Shown here: positions 33,142 through 41,017 of the stretch, piece after piece
Layout: the number at the start of each line of letters is the position of its first letter
Numbering within the stretch: position 1 is the first letter of the stretch
Origin: Sutterella sp047777475
Lineage (GTDB): Bacteria > Pseudomonadota > Gammaproteobacteria > Burkholderiales > Burkholderiaceae_F
Assembly: GCA_047777475.1 (NCBI GenBank)
Contig: JBKEET010000001.1
Span: 372,001 to 436,000 of the forward strand
Direction of reading: 5' to 3'
DNA: 64,000 nt
The notes under the pieces: model-generated
What the model was told of the DNA's origin: nothing
Databases searched by the model: none
Seen by the model: the letters and a program-made list of their open reading frames with translations, nothing else
Position numbers and translations under genes: made by a program

Positions 33142-34989
33142 ATGCAAGCAAAGATCAACGGCCGCGGCGTCGAATTCATGCCGGGCAGAACCGTCCTCGA
33201 GATGATCCGCGAAGCGGGCGAGAGCGTCCCGACGCTCTGTGAATTCGCGGCGCTCAACCATCATCCCGGCACCTGCCGCCTGTGCCTCGTGAACGTGAAG
33301 AAGGCCTCGGGCGGCTCGCGCGTCGTGACGGCCTGCGACACGCGCCTCGAGGAGGGCGACGAGGTCGAGACCGACACGCCGGAGCTGCGCGAGCGCCGCG
33401 CGCTGCAGGTGAAGCTCCTTTTCATGGACCACTGCACGAAGTGCTGGGAGTGCCCGCGCCACGGGCGCTGCGAGCTGCAGAAGGCCGCCGCCGACACCGG
33501 CGTCGACGTGACGCAGCTCACCGGCAAGCTCATGACCCGCCGCGCGCCCCGCGACGACTCGGCCCCGGCCCTGGTGCTCACGCCCGACAAGTGCATCCGC
33601 TGCCTGCGCTGCATCGAGGTCTGCCGCCAGGTGCAGGGCATCGGCGCCGTCACGCTCTCGGGCGTCGGCACCGACGCGGCGGTGAGCTTCGACGAAGGCC
33701 CCTGGGCGAACTCCGACCGCTGCATCCAGTGCGGCCAGTGCGCGCTGGTTTGTCCGACCGGCGCGCTCTCGATCCGCGACCAGACCGCGGAGGCGCGCGA
33801 CCTCCTCGGCAACCCGAACGTCACCACGGTGGTGCAGATCGCGCCCGCGGCGCGCGTCGCGGTGGCCGAAAGCGTCGGCGCCAAGCCGGGCGAAAACTTC
33901 GAAGGCCGGATCGTTGCGGCCCTGAAGCGCCTCGGCGCCAACTACGTGATGGACACGCGCTGGTCGGCCGACGTCACGATCATGGAGGAGGGCACCGAGC
34001 TCATCGAGCGGCTTCGCGCGCAGAAGAAGTCCGGCATGCTCCACGTGCACCCGAACACGATGTTCACATCGTGCTGCAGCGGCTGGGTGACGCACGTCGA
34101 AAAGAGCGCCCCGGACATGATCCCGCACCTTTCGACGACGCGCTCGCCGCAGGGCATTTTCGGCGCGCTCGCGAAAACCTACCTCGCCGAGAAGCTCGAC
34201 ATTCCCGAGGACCGCATCCGCGTGATCGCGGTGATGCCCTGCACGGCCAAGAAGGAAGAGGCCGGCAAGCGCACGCTCGTGAGGAGCGGCGACCGCGACA
34301 TCGACCTTGTGCTCACGCTCGAGGAGTTCGTCTCGCTCCTGAGAAAGAGCGGCATCGACCTCGCGAGCCTCAAGCCCGAGCCTTTCGACTCGCCGCTGAT
34401 GACGCAGGCCTCGGGCGGCGCCCAGCTCTTCGGCACGACGGGCGGCGTCATGGAGGCGGCGCTGCGCACCGTGTGCGCGTTGACCGGCGGCCCCGAAATC
34501 GAGCAGATCCCGTTTGAGCCGGTGCGCGGCCTCGGGCACATCCGCGGCGCGTCGATCCGCACGAGCGAGTTCGGCGTGCTGCGCGTCGCGGTCGTCCACG
34601 GCATCAGGGCCGCCGACCGCGTGATCGAGATGATCCGCAGCGGCACGTGCCCCTATCATTTCGTCGAGGTGATGGCCTGCCCGGGCGGCTGCATCGGCGG
34701 GGGCGGCACGCTCCGCGGCCGCACATGGAGCCTCACGCTGCCGCAGCGCCAGCAGGCGGTCTACGCCATCGACAAGTCGCTCAAGATCCGCTCCTCGCAC
34801 GAAAATCCCGACGTGCAGCGCCTGTACGACGACTACCTCGGGCGGCCCGGGAGCGATCTCGCTCACGAACTGCTGCACTGCGAGTACGAGAACCGCAGCG
34901 CCAAGAAGAAGACGCCCGACGCGCGCGAAATTTTCCGCCGCGTGCGCCTGACGGACCGTTCCGAGCAGCCAGCGCCGCCGCGGCTGTGA
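33142..34989 (+). CDS. hydA: [FeFe] hydrogenase catalytic subunit
   Basis: 615-residue enzyme interconverting H2 with protons and electrons. In order: a plant-type [2Fe-2S] domain (C33, C45, C48, C65), a His-Cys3 [4Fe-4S] segment (H97, C101, C104, C110), two [4Fe-4S] motifs (CIRCLRCIEVC and CIQCGQCALVC), and the H-cluster domain. H-cluster motifs are TSCCSGW (residue 309 on, with Ser in place of the usual Pro), MPCTAKKEE (365) and EVMACPGGCIGGGG (509). A C-terminal small-subunit-like tail follows (VQRLYDDYLGRPGS). All cluster ligands are present, so it should be active if HydE, HydF and HydG are encoded elsewhere; none is in this window. Confidence 0.95.
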   Translation: MQAKINGRGVEFMPGRTVLEMIREAGESVPTLCEFAALNHHPGTCRLCLVNVKKASGGSRVVTACDTRLEEGDEVETDTPELRERRALQVKLLFMDHCTKCWECPRHGRCELQKAAADTGVDVTQLTGKLMTRRAPRDDSAPALVLTPDKCIRCLRCIEVCRQVQGIGAVTLSGVGTDAAVSFDEGPWANSDRCIQCGQCALVCPTGALSIRDQTAEARDLLGNPNVTTVVQIAPAARVAVAESVGAKPGENFEGRIVAALKRLGANYVMDTRWSADVTIMEEGTELIERLRAQKKSGMLHVHPNTMFTSCCSGWVTHVEKSAPDMIPHLSTTRSPQGIFGALAKTYLAEKLDIPEDRIRVIAVMPCTAKKEEAGKRTLVRSGDRDIDLVLTLEEFVSLLRKSGIDLASLKPEPFDSPLMTQASGGAQLFGTTGGVMEAALRTVCALTGGPEIEQIPFEPVRGLGHIRGASIRTSEFGVLRVAVVHGIRAADRVIEMIRSGTCPYHFVEVMACPGGCIGGGGTLRGRTWSLTLPQRQQAVYAIDKSLKIRSSHENPDVQRLYDDYLGRPGSDLAHELLHCEYENRSAKKKTPDAREIFRRVRLTDRSEQPAPPRL

Positions 34990-35098
34990 TAGCATTTTTT
35001 TGCAAATCAGCCGGCGCGCCGCCGTCATCGGACCCATCGGGTCCCGCGGGCGCCGGCGCGTTTCGCTTCCGAGCGGACGCACTGGAGGAGTCATCATC

Positions 35099-36085
35099 AT
35101 GAAGAAACCCATCCGCATCGCCGTCACGGGGCCTGCCGGCCACATCGGCTATTCGATCCTTTTCCGCATCGCCTCGGGCGACATGCTCGGCGCCGACCAG
35201 CCGGTCGAGCTGCGGCTGCTCGAGCGCAACAACCCGGCGAGCGCCGCCGCGCTCAAGGGCGTGATGATGGAGCTTGACGACTGCGCTTTCCCGCTCCTCA
35301 AGGAAATGACGGCGACCTGCGACCCGCTCGAAGCGTTCAGGGACTGCGATGCGGCGTTCCTGATCGGCTCGCGTCCGCGCGGACCGGGCATGGAGCGCAG
35401 CGACCTGCTGCAGGCCAACGCGGAAATCTTCCGCACGCAGGGCCGCGCGCTCAACGAGGCGGCGAGCCGCAGCGTCAGGGTGCTCGTCGTCGGCAACCCC
35501 TGCAACACCAACGCCTGGATCGCGATGAAGAACGCGCCGGACCTCGATCCGGCGTGCTTCTCGGCGATGCTGAGGCTCGACCAGAACCGCGCCATTTCGC
35601 AACTCGCCGCCAAGACCGGCGCCGCGGTGACCGACGTCGACCGCGTCTTCGTCTGGGGCAACCACGGCCCGACGATGGTGCCCGACATCACGCACGCCAC
35701 GGTGAAGGGCAAGGCCGCGACGGGCCTCGTCGACGCGGCCTGGGTGAAGGATGAGTTCACGCCGACGGTCGCCAAGCGCGGCTCGGCGATCATCAAGGCG
35801 CGCGGCGCGAGCTCGGCGGCTTCCGCCGCATCGGCCGCGATCGACCACATGCGCGACTGGCTCCTCGGCACGAATGGCCGCTGGGCCACGATGGGCGTCC
35901 CGTCGGACGGGTCCTACGGCGTGCCGGAAGGCATGGTCTTCGGCATGCCGGTCACCTGCGAGGGCGGCCGCTTCTCCGTCGTCAAGGGGCTTGAGCTCAC
36001 TGACGCCGTGAAGGCGGGCATCGCCGCGAACATCGAGGCCTTGAAGGGCGAGCAGGAGGCCGTCAGGGCCTTCGTGCAGGACTGA
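35099..36085 (+). CDS. mdh: Malate dehydrogenase
   Basis: NAD-dependent malate/oxaloacetate interconversion in the (reductive) TCA branch. The 328-residue protein has TGPAGHIGYSILFRIA, MMELDDCAFPLL, GPGMERSDLL (substrate Arg), the catalytic-His block VFVWGNHGPT and ARGASSAASAASAAIDHMRDW. Three otherwise constant positions differ from typical betaproteobacterial enzymes: GNPCNTNAW for GNPANTNA, RLDQNRA for RLDHNRA, and NHGPT for NHSPT. ATG 35099 has GGAGGAG upstream. It follows hydA, but probably with its own leader. In this anaerobe it would feed fumarate respiration. Confidence 0.93.
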   Translation: MKKPIRIAVTGPAGHIGYSILFRIASGDMLGADQPVELRLLERNNPASAAALKGVMMELDDCAFPLLKEMTATCDPLEAFRDCDAAFLIGSRPRGPGMERSDLLQANAEIFRTQGRALNEAASRSVRVLVVGNPCNTNAWIAMKNAPDLDPACFSAMLRLDQNRAISQLAAKTGAAVTDVDRVFVWGNHGPTMVPDITHATVKGKAATGLVDAAWVKDEFTPTVAKRGSAIIKARGASSAASAASAAIDHMRDWLLGTNGRWATMGVPSDGSYGVPEGMVFGMPVTCEGGRFSVVKGLELTDAVKAGIAANIEALKGEQEAVRAFVQD

Positions 36086-36121
36086 CGGATAAGCGCATTT
36101 CTCCGCGCTTGGCCGGAGAAC

Positions 36122-36162
36122 CGGGCACCGTTTCTTCTTCGGGGACGGTGCCCGATTTCTTT
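36122..36162 (+). terminator. Terminator after mdh
   Basis: CGGGCACCGT / ACGGTGCCCG ten-base-pair stem, followed by ATTTCTTT. Confidence 0.7.
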
Positions 36163-36229
36163 CCGGCGCTATAAACTAAGAGAACGCCTCTGAGGCAGCG
36201 TTTTTCAACCATAAAAAGACGGAGACTAC

Positions 36230-36595
36230 ATGGACGGTAGCAAATGGGCGAAAGCGGCGGCGGTGCTCTGCGCGCTCGCTTCGCTTTCCGGCGGCGCCGC
36301 GGCAGCGGTGTACCAGAACTTTGACATCTGCGCACGGTTTGCGCGCCCCGACGGCTCTTGGTCGAACAACTTCCAGCTCAACGCGCAGCTCCTTTACGGG
36401 CGCGAAATAAGCCGCATCGTCAAGGACGCCAAAGTGAAACCCTACAGCCGCTACCTGCTCGTCAAATGGAAGAACGGCGCGACGACCGTGCTCGACATCG
36501 GCAACGACCGGCGCCCGCAGATGGAAGACCGCAGCTACCGCGACGAGGACGGCCGCCAGTGGTTCGTCCGCCGCGGCTGGCGCGGCTGCAACTGA
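36230..36595 (+). CDS. Small secreted protein of unknown function
   Basis: 121-residue protein with a signal peptide (residues 1-26, cleavage near GGAAAAV). The mature part is about 95 residues, basic and aromatic, with two cysteines (near residues 34 and 120) that could form a disulfide. I recognise no family. ATG with GGAG upstream and a TATAAA box at 36171. It has its own terminator, so it is a single-gene unit between mdh and the D-serine-dehydratase-like gene. Confidence 0.7.
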   Translation: MDGSKWAKAAAVLCALASLSGGAAAAVYQNFDICARFARPDGSWSNNFQLNAQLLYGREISRIVKDAKVKPYSRYLLVKWKNGATTVLDIGNDRRPQMEDRSYRDEDGRQWFVRRGWRGCN

Positions 36596-36608
36596 GAGGA
36601 CTTTTTTC

Positions 36609-36637
36609 GGCCGGACGCCAAGGCGCCGGCCTTTTTT
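36609..36637 (+). terminator. Terminator after small secreted protein gene
   Basis: GGCCGG / CCGGCC stem extended by an inner GCC/GGC pair, six T's. Confidence 0.75.
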
Positions 36638-36655
36638 GCAAGAGGGGAATTCGCT

Positions 36656-37822
36656 ATGATGCCCGACCATAATCCCGTGGGACGCACGCTTTCCGACCCG
36701 TTGCTGATGACGCCCGCGTTCGTCATCGACGAGGAAAAGCTTTTCAGGAACCTCGAGCGCGCCAAGGCGAAGGCCAGGCGCCTCGGCGTGACGCTGCGCC
36801 CGCACCTGAAGACGCATAAGTCGATCGCAATCGCCCGCCGCCAGATGGTGTCGCCCGAAGGCCCAGCGACGGTCTCGACGATCCGCGAGGCGCGCTACTT
36901 CGCCGAAAACGGCGTGAAGGACCTCATCTACGCGGTCGGCATCGCGCCGCAGAAGCTGCCCGATGTGGCGGCGATCCGCGAGGAAGGGTGCGACCTCAAG
37001 ATCATCCTCGACAGCGTTGAGGCGGCTTCCGCGGTAAGCGATTTCTGCCGCCGCACGGGGGCGCGCATCCCGGCCCTCATCGAAATCGACTGCGACGGGC
37101 ACCGCTCGGGCGTGCAGCCCGAAAGCCCGCTCCTCCTTGACGTCGCCGCTGCGCTCAGGGACGGCGCCGAGCTCGCGGGCGTTCTCACGCACGCCGGCGC
37201 GAGCTACGACCTGAAGAGCCTCGCCGAAATCCGCCGGGCGGCCGAGCACGAGCGCGATGCGATCGTGCTCGCGGCAAAGCGCCTGAGGGACGCGGTCTAT
37301 GCCGTGCCCATCGTCTCGGTCGGCTCGACGCCTACCTTTACGATGGCCGAGGACGAAACGGGCGTCACGGAAGTGCGCTGCGGCGTCTATGCGCTCGGCG
37401 ACCTCTTCATGATGAACCTCGGCGTCGTGAAAATGGATCAGATCGCCGGTTCCGTGCTCTGCACCGTGATCGGCCACCAGCCCGAGAAAGACTGGGTGAT
37501 CGTCGACGCGGGCTGGATGGCGATGTCGCGCGACCGCGGCACCGCGCGCCAGCGCTGCGACTACGGCTACGGACTCGTCTGCGGCCTCGACGGAAAGCCG
37601 CTGCGCGGCAGCGACATCCGCATGGTCGGCGCCAACCAGGAGCACGGCATCATCGCGGCCGCCGCAGGCGATGCGCTCGACCCGAAGGATTTCCCGATCG
37701 GCATGCGGCTGCGCGTCATGCCGAACCACGCCTGCCCCTGCGCCGCGCCCTATGAGAAACTGCTCGTGCTCGGAGCGGACGGCACGGTGAAGGCGGCGCT
37801 CGACCACGAGCGCGCCTGGTAA
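36656..37822 (+). CDS. D-serine dehydratase / D-threonine aldolase-like PLP enzyme (DSD1 family)
   Basis: 388-residue alanine-racemase-fold (type III) PLP enzyme. The N-terminal barrel carries the PLP lysine in PHLKTHKS (about residue 55), and the C-terminal beta domain carries the metal-binding PNHACPCA. That is the His-x-Cys zinc site of eukaryotic-type D-serine dehydratases and related D-threonine aldolases. It likely breaks down D-amino acids with a beta-hydroxyl group to keto acids or aldehydes; which one cannot be said. It starts 19 nt after the preceding terminator. Confidence 0.85.
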   Translation: MMPDHNPVGRTLSDPLLMTPAFVIDEEKLFRNLERAKAKARRLGVTLRPHLKTHKSIAIARRQMVSPEGPATVSTIREARYFAENGVKDLIYAVGIAPQKLPDVAAIREEGCDLKIILDSVEAASAVSDFCRRTGARIPALIEIDCDGHRSGVQPESPLLLDVAAALRDGAELAGVLTHAGASYDLKSLAEIRRAAEHERDAIVLAAKRLRDAVYAVPIVSVGSTPTFTMAEDETGVTEVRCGVYALGDLFMMNLGVVKMDQIAGSVLCTVIGHQPEKDWVIVDAGWMAMSRDRGTARQRCDYGYGLVCGLDGKPLRGSDIRMVGANQEHGIIAAAAGDALDPKDFPIGMRLRVMPNHACPCAAPYEKLLVLGADGTVKAALDHERAW

Positions 37823-37860
37823 GGCCGCGTTGTGAAGCAAAACGGCTGAATGCTGTTATG

Positions 37861-37894
37861 AAAAGCCGCCGGAAATTTTTTTTCGGCGGTTTTT
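37861..37894. terminator. Bidirectional terminator between convergent genes
   Basis: CCGCCG / CGGCGG stem flanked by AAAA and TTTTT, between the PLP enzyme gene and the histidine kinase gene. Confidence 0.65.
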
Positions 37895-37895
37895 C

Positions 37896-39563
37896 TTACG
37901 GAAGCGGCACCGACACGGTGACCTTGAGTCCCGGCGGCGTGCGGCCGGGGACGGCGTCGTCAAGCGTCACCTTGGCGCCGATCATGTCGGCGTAGGTGCG
38001 CACGATCGCAAGCCCGAGGCCCGTGCCGGGCTGGCCGGAGCCGACGATGCGGTAGAACGGGTCGAAGACGCGCTCGCGCTCCTTGGGCGGAATGCCGGGG
38101 CCCGAGTCGGCCACCGAAAGCGTAAGCGCCTTCTTGTCGCGCTTCACGTCGAGCGTCACGCTGCCGCCTTCGGGCGTGTAGCGCACGGCGTTTTCGATGA
38201 GGTTGCGCACGATCGCCTCGAGCGGCGCGCGGCTGATGCCCTCGACGGGCTCCTCGTCGGCCGCGTCGAGCCCCTCGGCGGCAAAGGAGAGGCGCTTTTC
38301 CTCGATGCTGCTGAGGAAAGGCTCGAGCACGCCGGCGGCCATGTCGGAGAGGCTCCAGGGCTTCGCGTCCTTCGTGAGCAGCGCCGGATCCTCGCCGTTG
38401 CGCGCGCGCGAAAAGAGCAGCAGCTGCGAGACCTGCCGCACGGCGCGCTCAAGGCCCGAGCGCAGGCCGGCGACCACGTCGCGCGCCTCCGCGGGAAGCG
38501 GGAGCGAGGCGAGGTGGTCCGCCTCGACGGTGAGCGCCGTGAGCGGCGAGCGGAGCTCATGGGCGGCGTCCGCCGTGAGCCGGATGTCGCGCGTCCTTGC
38601 CTCGCGGGCGCGCGAAAGCAGGGTGTTGACGGCACTGACGTAAGGGAGCACCTCGGCGGGCACGCCCTCCGTGGAGAGCGGGCGCAGGTCGTTCTCGCGG
38701 CGCGAGACGATTTCCTTGGCCGAGGCGGCCAGCGGTCGCATCGAGCGCCAGATGACGAGCGCGATCACGATAAGGAGCACGGGCAGCAGCACGAGGAGCG
38801 GCGCAACCGATCGGAGCGCCGAGCTCATTGCATCCGCATCGCGCGCGGCGATCGGCTCGGCGACGGCCGTGTAGCGGCCGGTCGGCAGGAACACCACGCA
38901 GAGGCGCTGCGGTTCGCCGCCGATCACCTGCGTCGAAATGCCGTCCCGGAGCGCTTCGGGAAAGGTCACCTGCACGATTTGGCCCTGCTTGGCGATCAGG
39001 CGCACCGAAACGGGTTCGCCTGCGGGGATCTCGGTGCGGCGCACCGGGTCGATGCTCATCTGCATGCCGCGTCCCATGCCCATCATGCCGCGTCCCATGC
39101 CCATCATGCCGCGCCCCATGCCCATCATGCCGCGTCCCATGCCGCGGCCCATCATGCCGTTGCCGCCGCCCGCACCGCCGCCGCAGCCGTCTTCAGGGGC
39201 GCCGCCTCTGCCCGCACCGCCGCCGCAGCTGTCTTCCGGAACGCCGCCGGCGGGGACGCCGCCGGCGCCTGCCATGCCGTTTCCGCCGCCCATCATCCCG
39301 CGGCCGCGCACGGTGAGCGGCTCGTCGCTCTCGAGCCTTTTCTCGAACTGCTCGGGCTCCATGGTGAGCGCGCCCGGCACCGCATAGGCCACGTCGGCGC
39401 GCGCGAGCGCGGCGGCCATGTCCTGCAGGTGCGCGTCGCGCCCGGTGAGGAAGCCCCGACGCGAGCTGTCGAACTGCACGGCGGCGGTGACGGCGATAAG
39501 CACGGCGCTCGCCGCCGTGACGGCGAGCAGCGTGCGCGAAAGAAGCGACTTGGGCTTTTTCAT
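37896..39563 (-). CDS. Sensor histidine kinase with Met/Gly-rich periplasmic repeat
   Basis: 555-residue inner-membrane kinase. TM1 is about residues 10-30 and TM2 about 250-275; the periplasmic part between them contains an inserted Gly/Met/Pro-rich segment (87-170). That segment ends in repeats of MGRGMMG with about fourteen methionines, plus two CGGGAG cysteine spots. A HAMP-like linker follows, then HisKA with AAHELRSPLTALTVE and HATPase boxes NLIENAVRYTP, DSGPGIPPKERERVFDPFYR and GTGLGLAIV. ATGA overlap with the upstream regulator gene. By layout it is QseC/PmrB-like. Methionine clusters are known ligands for Cu(I)/Ag(I), so metal sensing is a reasonable inference. Confidence 0.9.
   Translation of the reverse strand: MKKPKSLLSRTLLAVTAASAVLIAVTAAVQFDSSRRGFLTGRDAHLQDMAAALARADVAYAVPGALTMEPEQFEKRLESDEPLTVRGRGMMGGGNGMAGAGGVPAGGVPEDSCGGGAGRGGAPEDGCGGGAGGGNGMMGRGMGRGMMGMGRGMMGMGRGMMGMGRGMQMSIDPVRRTEIPAGEPVSVRLIAKQGQIVQVTFPEALRDGISTQVIGGEPQRLCVVFLPTGRYTAVAEPIAARDADAMSSALRSVAPLLVLLPVLLIVIALVIWRSMRPLAASAKEIVSRRENDLRPLSTEGVPAEVLPYVSAVNTLLSRAREARTRDIRLTADAAHELRSPLTALTVEADHLASLPLPAEARDVVAGLRSGLERAVRQVSQLLLFSRARNGEDPALLTKDAKPWSLSDMAAGVLEPFLSSIEEKRLSFAAEGLDAADEEPVEGISRAPLEAIVRNLIENAVRYTPEGGSVTLDVKRDKKALTLSVADSGPGIPPKERERVFDPFYRIVGSGQPGTGLGLAIVRTYADMIGAKVTLDDAVPGRTPPGLKVTVSVPLP
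39064..39150 (-). repeat. 21-bp tandem repeat inside the kinase gene
   Basis: Three to four imperfect copies of a 21-bp unit (CCGCGTCCCATGCCCATCAT plus G on the + strand) encoding GRGMMGM on the minus strand. In-frame, so copy-number change would lengthen or shorten the Met-rich segment without breaking the gene. Confidence 0.85.
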
Positions 39564-40234
39564 GCCTCAGACCCCTTGATGCGCCAGCCAAGCCCGCGGA
39601 TGTTCTCGATCGTACCGGCGCCGAGCTTGCGCCGGAGCTGGTGGATGAGGTATTCGACGGCGTTGCCTTCGGGCTCGTCGCCCGGCGCGTAGATCTTGTC
39701 TTCGAGAGCACGCCGCGAGAGAATCGCGCCCGGGCGCACGAGCAGGGCGGCAAGGAGCGCATACTCACGCTTCGAGAGCGTCACCGTCTCCGAGCCGACC
39801 GTGCAGGTGTGCGTAACGGTGTTGAGCGCCACGTTGCCCGCGCGGAGCACTTCGCCCGCGATCGGGCCCTTGCGCCGGATGACGGCGCGAAGCCTCGCGA
39901 GCAGCTCCGACATGTGGAAGGGCTTGAGAATATAGTCGTCCGCGCCCGCGTCGAGCCCCGCAAGGCGGCTTTCAAGCGCTTCGCGCGCGGTGACGACGAG
40001 GACCGGAATGTCCTTGAGCGGCGCGGGCATCGCGCGGATCGTCTTGAGAACGTCGAGACCGTCCATGCCGGGCAGTCCCAGGTCGAGCAGCACCGCCTCG
40101 GGCGACTCGGTCTTCAGCATGAGGAGGCCGCTCTTGCCGTCGGGCGACCAGGCGACGGTGTGCGCCTCGCTTTCGAGCGCGGCGGTGACGGCCTTGGCAA
40201 TGAAGGGATCGTCTTCTATCAGCAGGATTTTCAT
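39560..40234 (-). CDS. OmpR-family response regulator (QseB/PmrA-like)
   Basis: 224-residue regulator: receiver domain with phosphoacceptor Asp51 (VLLDLGLPG), acidic pair E7/D8/D9, and the switch Lys in DYILKPFHMSELLAR. A winged-helix DNA-binding domain follows (LSKREYALLAALLVRPGAILSRRALEDKIY). I start at ATG 40234 (MKILLIEDD); an ATG five codons upstream lies at the edge of a terminator stem. It is cotranscribed with the kinase. Phased CTAAG repeats at 40904-40944 upstream of the PepSY gene are a likely operator. Confidence 0.94.
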   Translation of the reverse strand: MKILLIEDDPFIAKAVTAALESEAHTVAWSPDGKSGLLMLKTESPEAVLLDLGLPGMDGLDVLKTIRAMPAPLKDIPVLVVTAREALESRLAGLDAGADDYILKPFHMSELLARLRAVIRRKGPIAGEVLRAGNVALNTVTHTCTVGSETVTLSKREYALLAALLVRPGAILSRRALEDKIYAPGDEPEGNAVEYLIHQLRRKLGAGTIENIRGLGWRIKGSEA

Positions 40235-40252
40235 GGCGTCTCGGCTCATGTC

Positions 40253-40277
40253 AAAAAAGGCGCCCGAAGGCGCCTTT
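40253..40277 (-). terminator. Terminator/attenuator between PepSY gene and regulator
   Basis: AAAGGCGCC-CGAA-GGCGCCTTT with a T-run on the minus strand that ends only a few bases before the regulator start. Partial read-through would give much PepSY mRNA and less kinase/regulator. Confidence 0.7.
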
Positions 40278-40330
40278 GGGGGCGGCTCGGGACCAAGCGT
40301 TCACAGTATAAACGCTCGTCCCGGAGCGGC

Positions 40331-40798
40331 TCAGCGGCAGTAGCGGCCGCCCATGCCGTAGCCCATGCCCATGCCCATGCCGTAGCCCATGCCGGGGCCC
40401 ATGCCGCCGAAGGGGCAGCCGTAGCCGGAGCCCGCGCCGCGGCCGCCGAAGCCCGGGCCGCGGCGGCCGGACTCGGAGAGGTCAAACGCGGCCGAGACCT
40501 TGCCCGTCTTGGCATCGACGAAGGCGGCGATGAGCTTGTTGTCCTTGGCGGCAACGGTCACGTCCCAAACCTGGCCGTACTGGCCGGCATAGTGCAGGAC
40601 GGCGCGCACGGCCTTGCCATCGTAGGCCTTCTCGGCGGTGTCGACGGCGGCGGCCATCGTTACGGAAGCCTGCTCGGCCTGCTCGATGCCGATCGGGGCG
40701 CCGAGCGGCTGCGGGGCGGGCGCGTCAACAGCGAAAGCGGCGCCGGCGACGGCGAGGGCGGAAGCGGAAAGGAAAGCGGCAAAAGCGGTTTTCTTCAT
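40331..40798 (-). CDS. Exported PepSY-like protein with Gly/Met/Tyr-rich tail
   Basis: 155-residue protein. Signal peptide residues 1-23 (cleavage AFA-VD). Residues about 40-108 form a PepSY-like domain (ALHYAGQYGQVWDVTVAAKDNKLIAAFVDAKTGKV pattern, an alpha-helix plus sheet). The tail 109-155 is Gly/Arg then Met/Gly/Tyr-rich (repeats of GMG and GYG, six Met, two Cys). It is first in an operon with the two-component system, separated by a terminator-like hairpin. Its Met-rich tail resembles the sensor's insert in composition. Function unknown; a metal-binding periplasmic partner of the sensor is the simplest idea. Start ATG 40798 has AAGGAG upstream. Confidence 0.8.
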   Translation of the reverse strand: MKKTAFAAFLSASALAVAGAAFAVDAPAPQPLGAPIGIEQAEQASVTMAAAVDTAEKAYDGKAVRAVLHYAGQYGQVWDVTVAAKDNKLIAAFVDAKTGKVSAAFDLSESGRRGPGFGGRGAGSGYGCPFGGMGPGMGYGMGMGMGYGMGGRYCR

Positions 40799-40903
40799 GG
40801 TGAACTCCTTTGAAGAGATCGTGGAAAAGTTTCTGATGAAGGAGGCCTCCGCACCGCGGGGCTCTTGGTGTTCCTTCATTTGATAGCTGCAGTGTAGAGT
40901 CCG

Positions 40904-40944
40904 AAACTTAGGTGTCTGCTAGCCAAAACTTAGTTTTCCCTAAG
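40904..40944 (-). promoter_or_regulatory. Phased CTNAG direct repeats, likely response-regulator operator
   Basis: Read on the minus strand: CTTAG, CTAAG, CTAGC and CTAAG begin at exact 11-bp intervals, about 106 bp before the PepSY gene start. OmpR/PmrA-family regulators bind direct half-sites of CTTAA type at 11-bp spacing, so autoregulation is likely. The U32 peptidase gene lies on the other side. Confidence 0.6.
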
Positions 40945-41017
40945 CCATGGTAACGGTTTGTGACGGTTCGCCGCTAGAATGGGCCGTCCCTTGAAATATA
41001 AAGGATCTTCCGGCCCT

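Noticed and set aside
39064..39150. Regular repeat that could suggest a CRISPR array
   Set aside because: 21-bp units abut without spacers and stay in frame in a histidine kinase gene; it is a protein-coding tandem repeat.
40979..41017. Upstream ATG of the U32 peptidase as start codon
   Set aside because: It overlaps a TAGAAT promoter-like box and adds 13 residues not expected in the family; ATG 41018 fits better.
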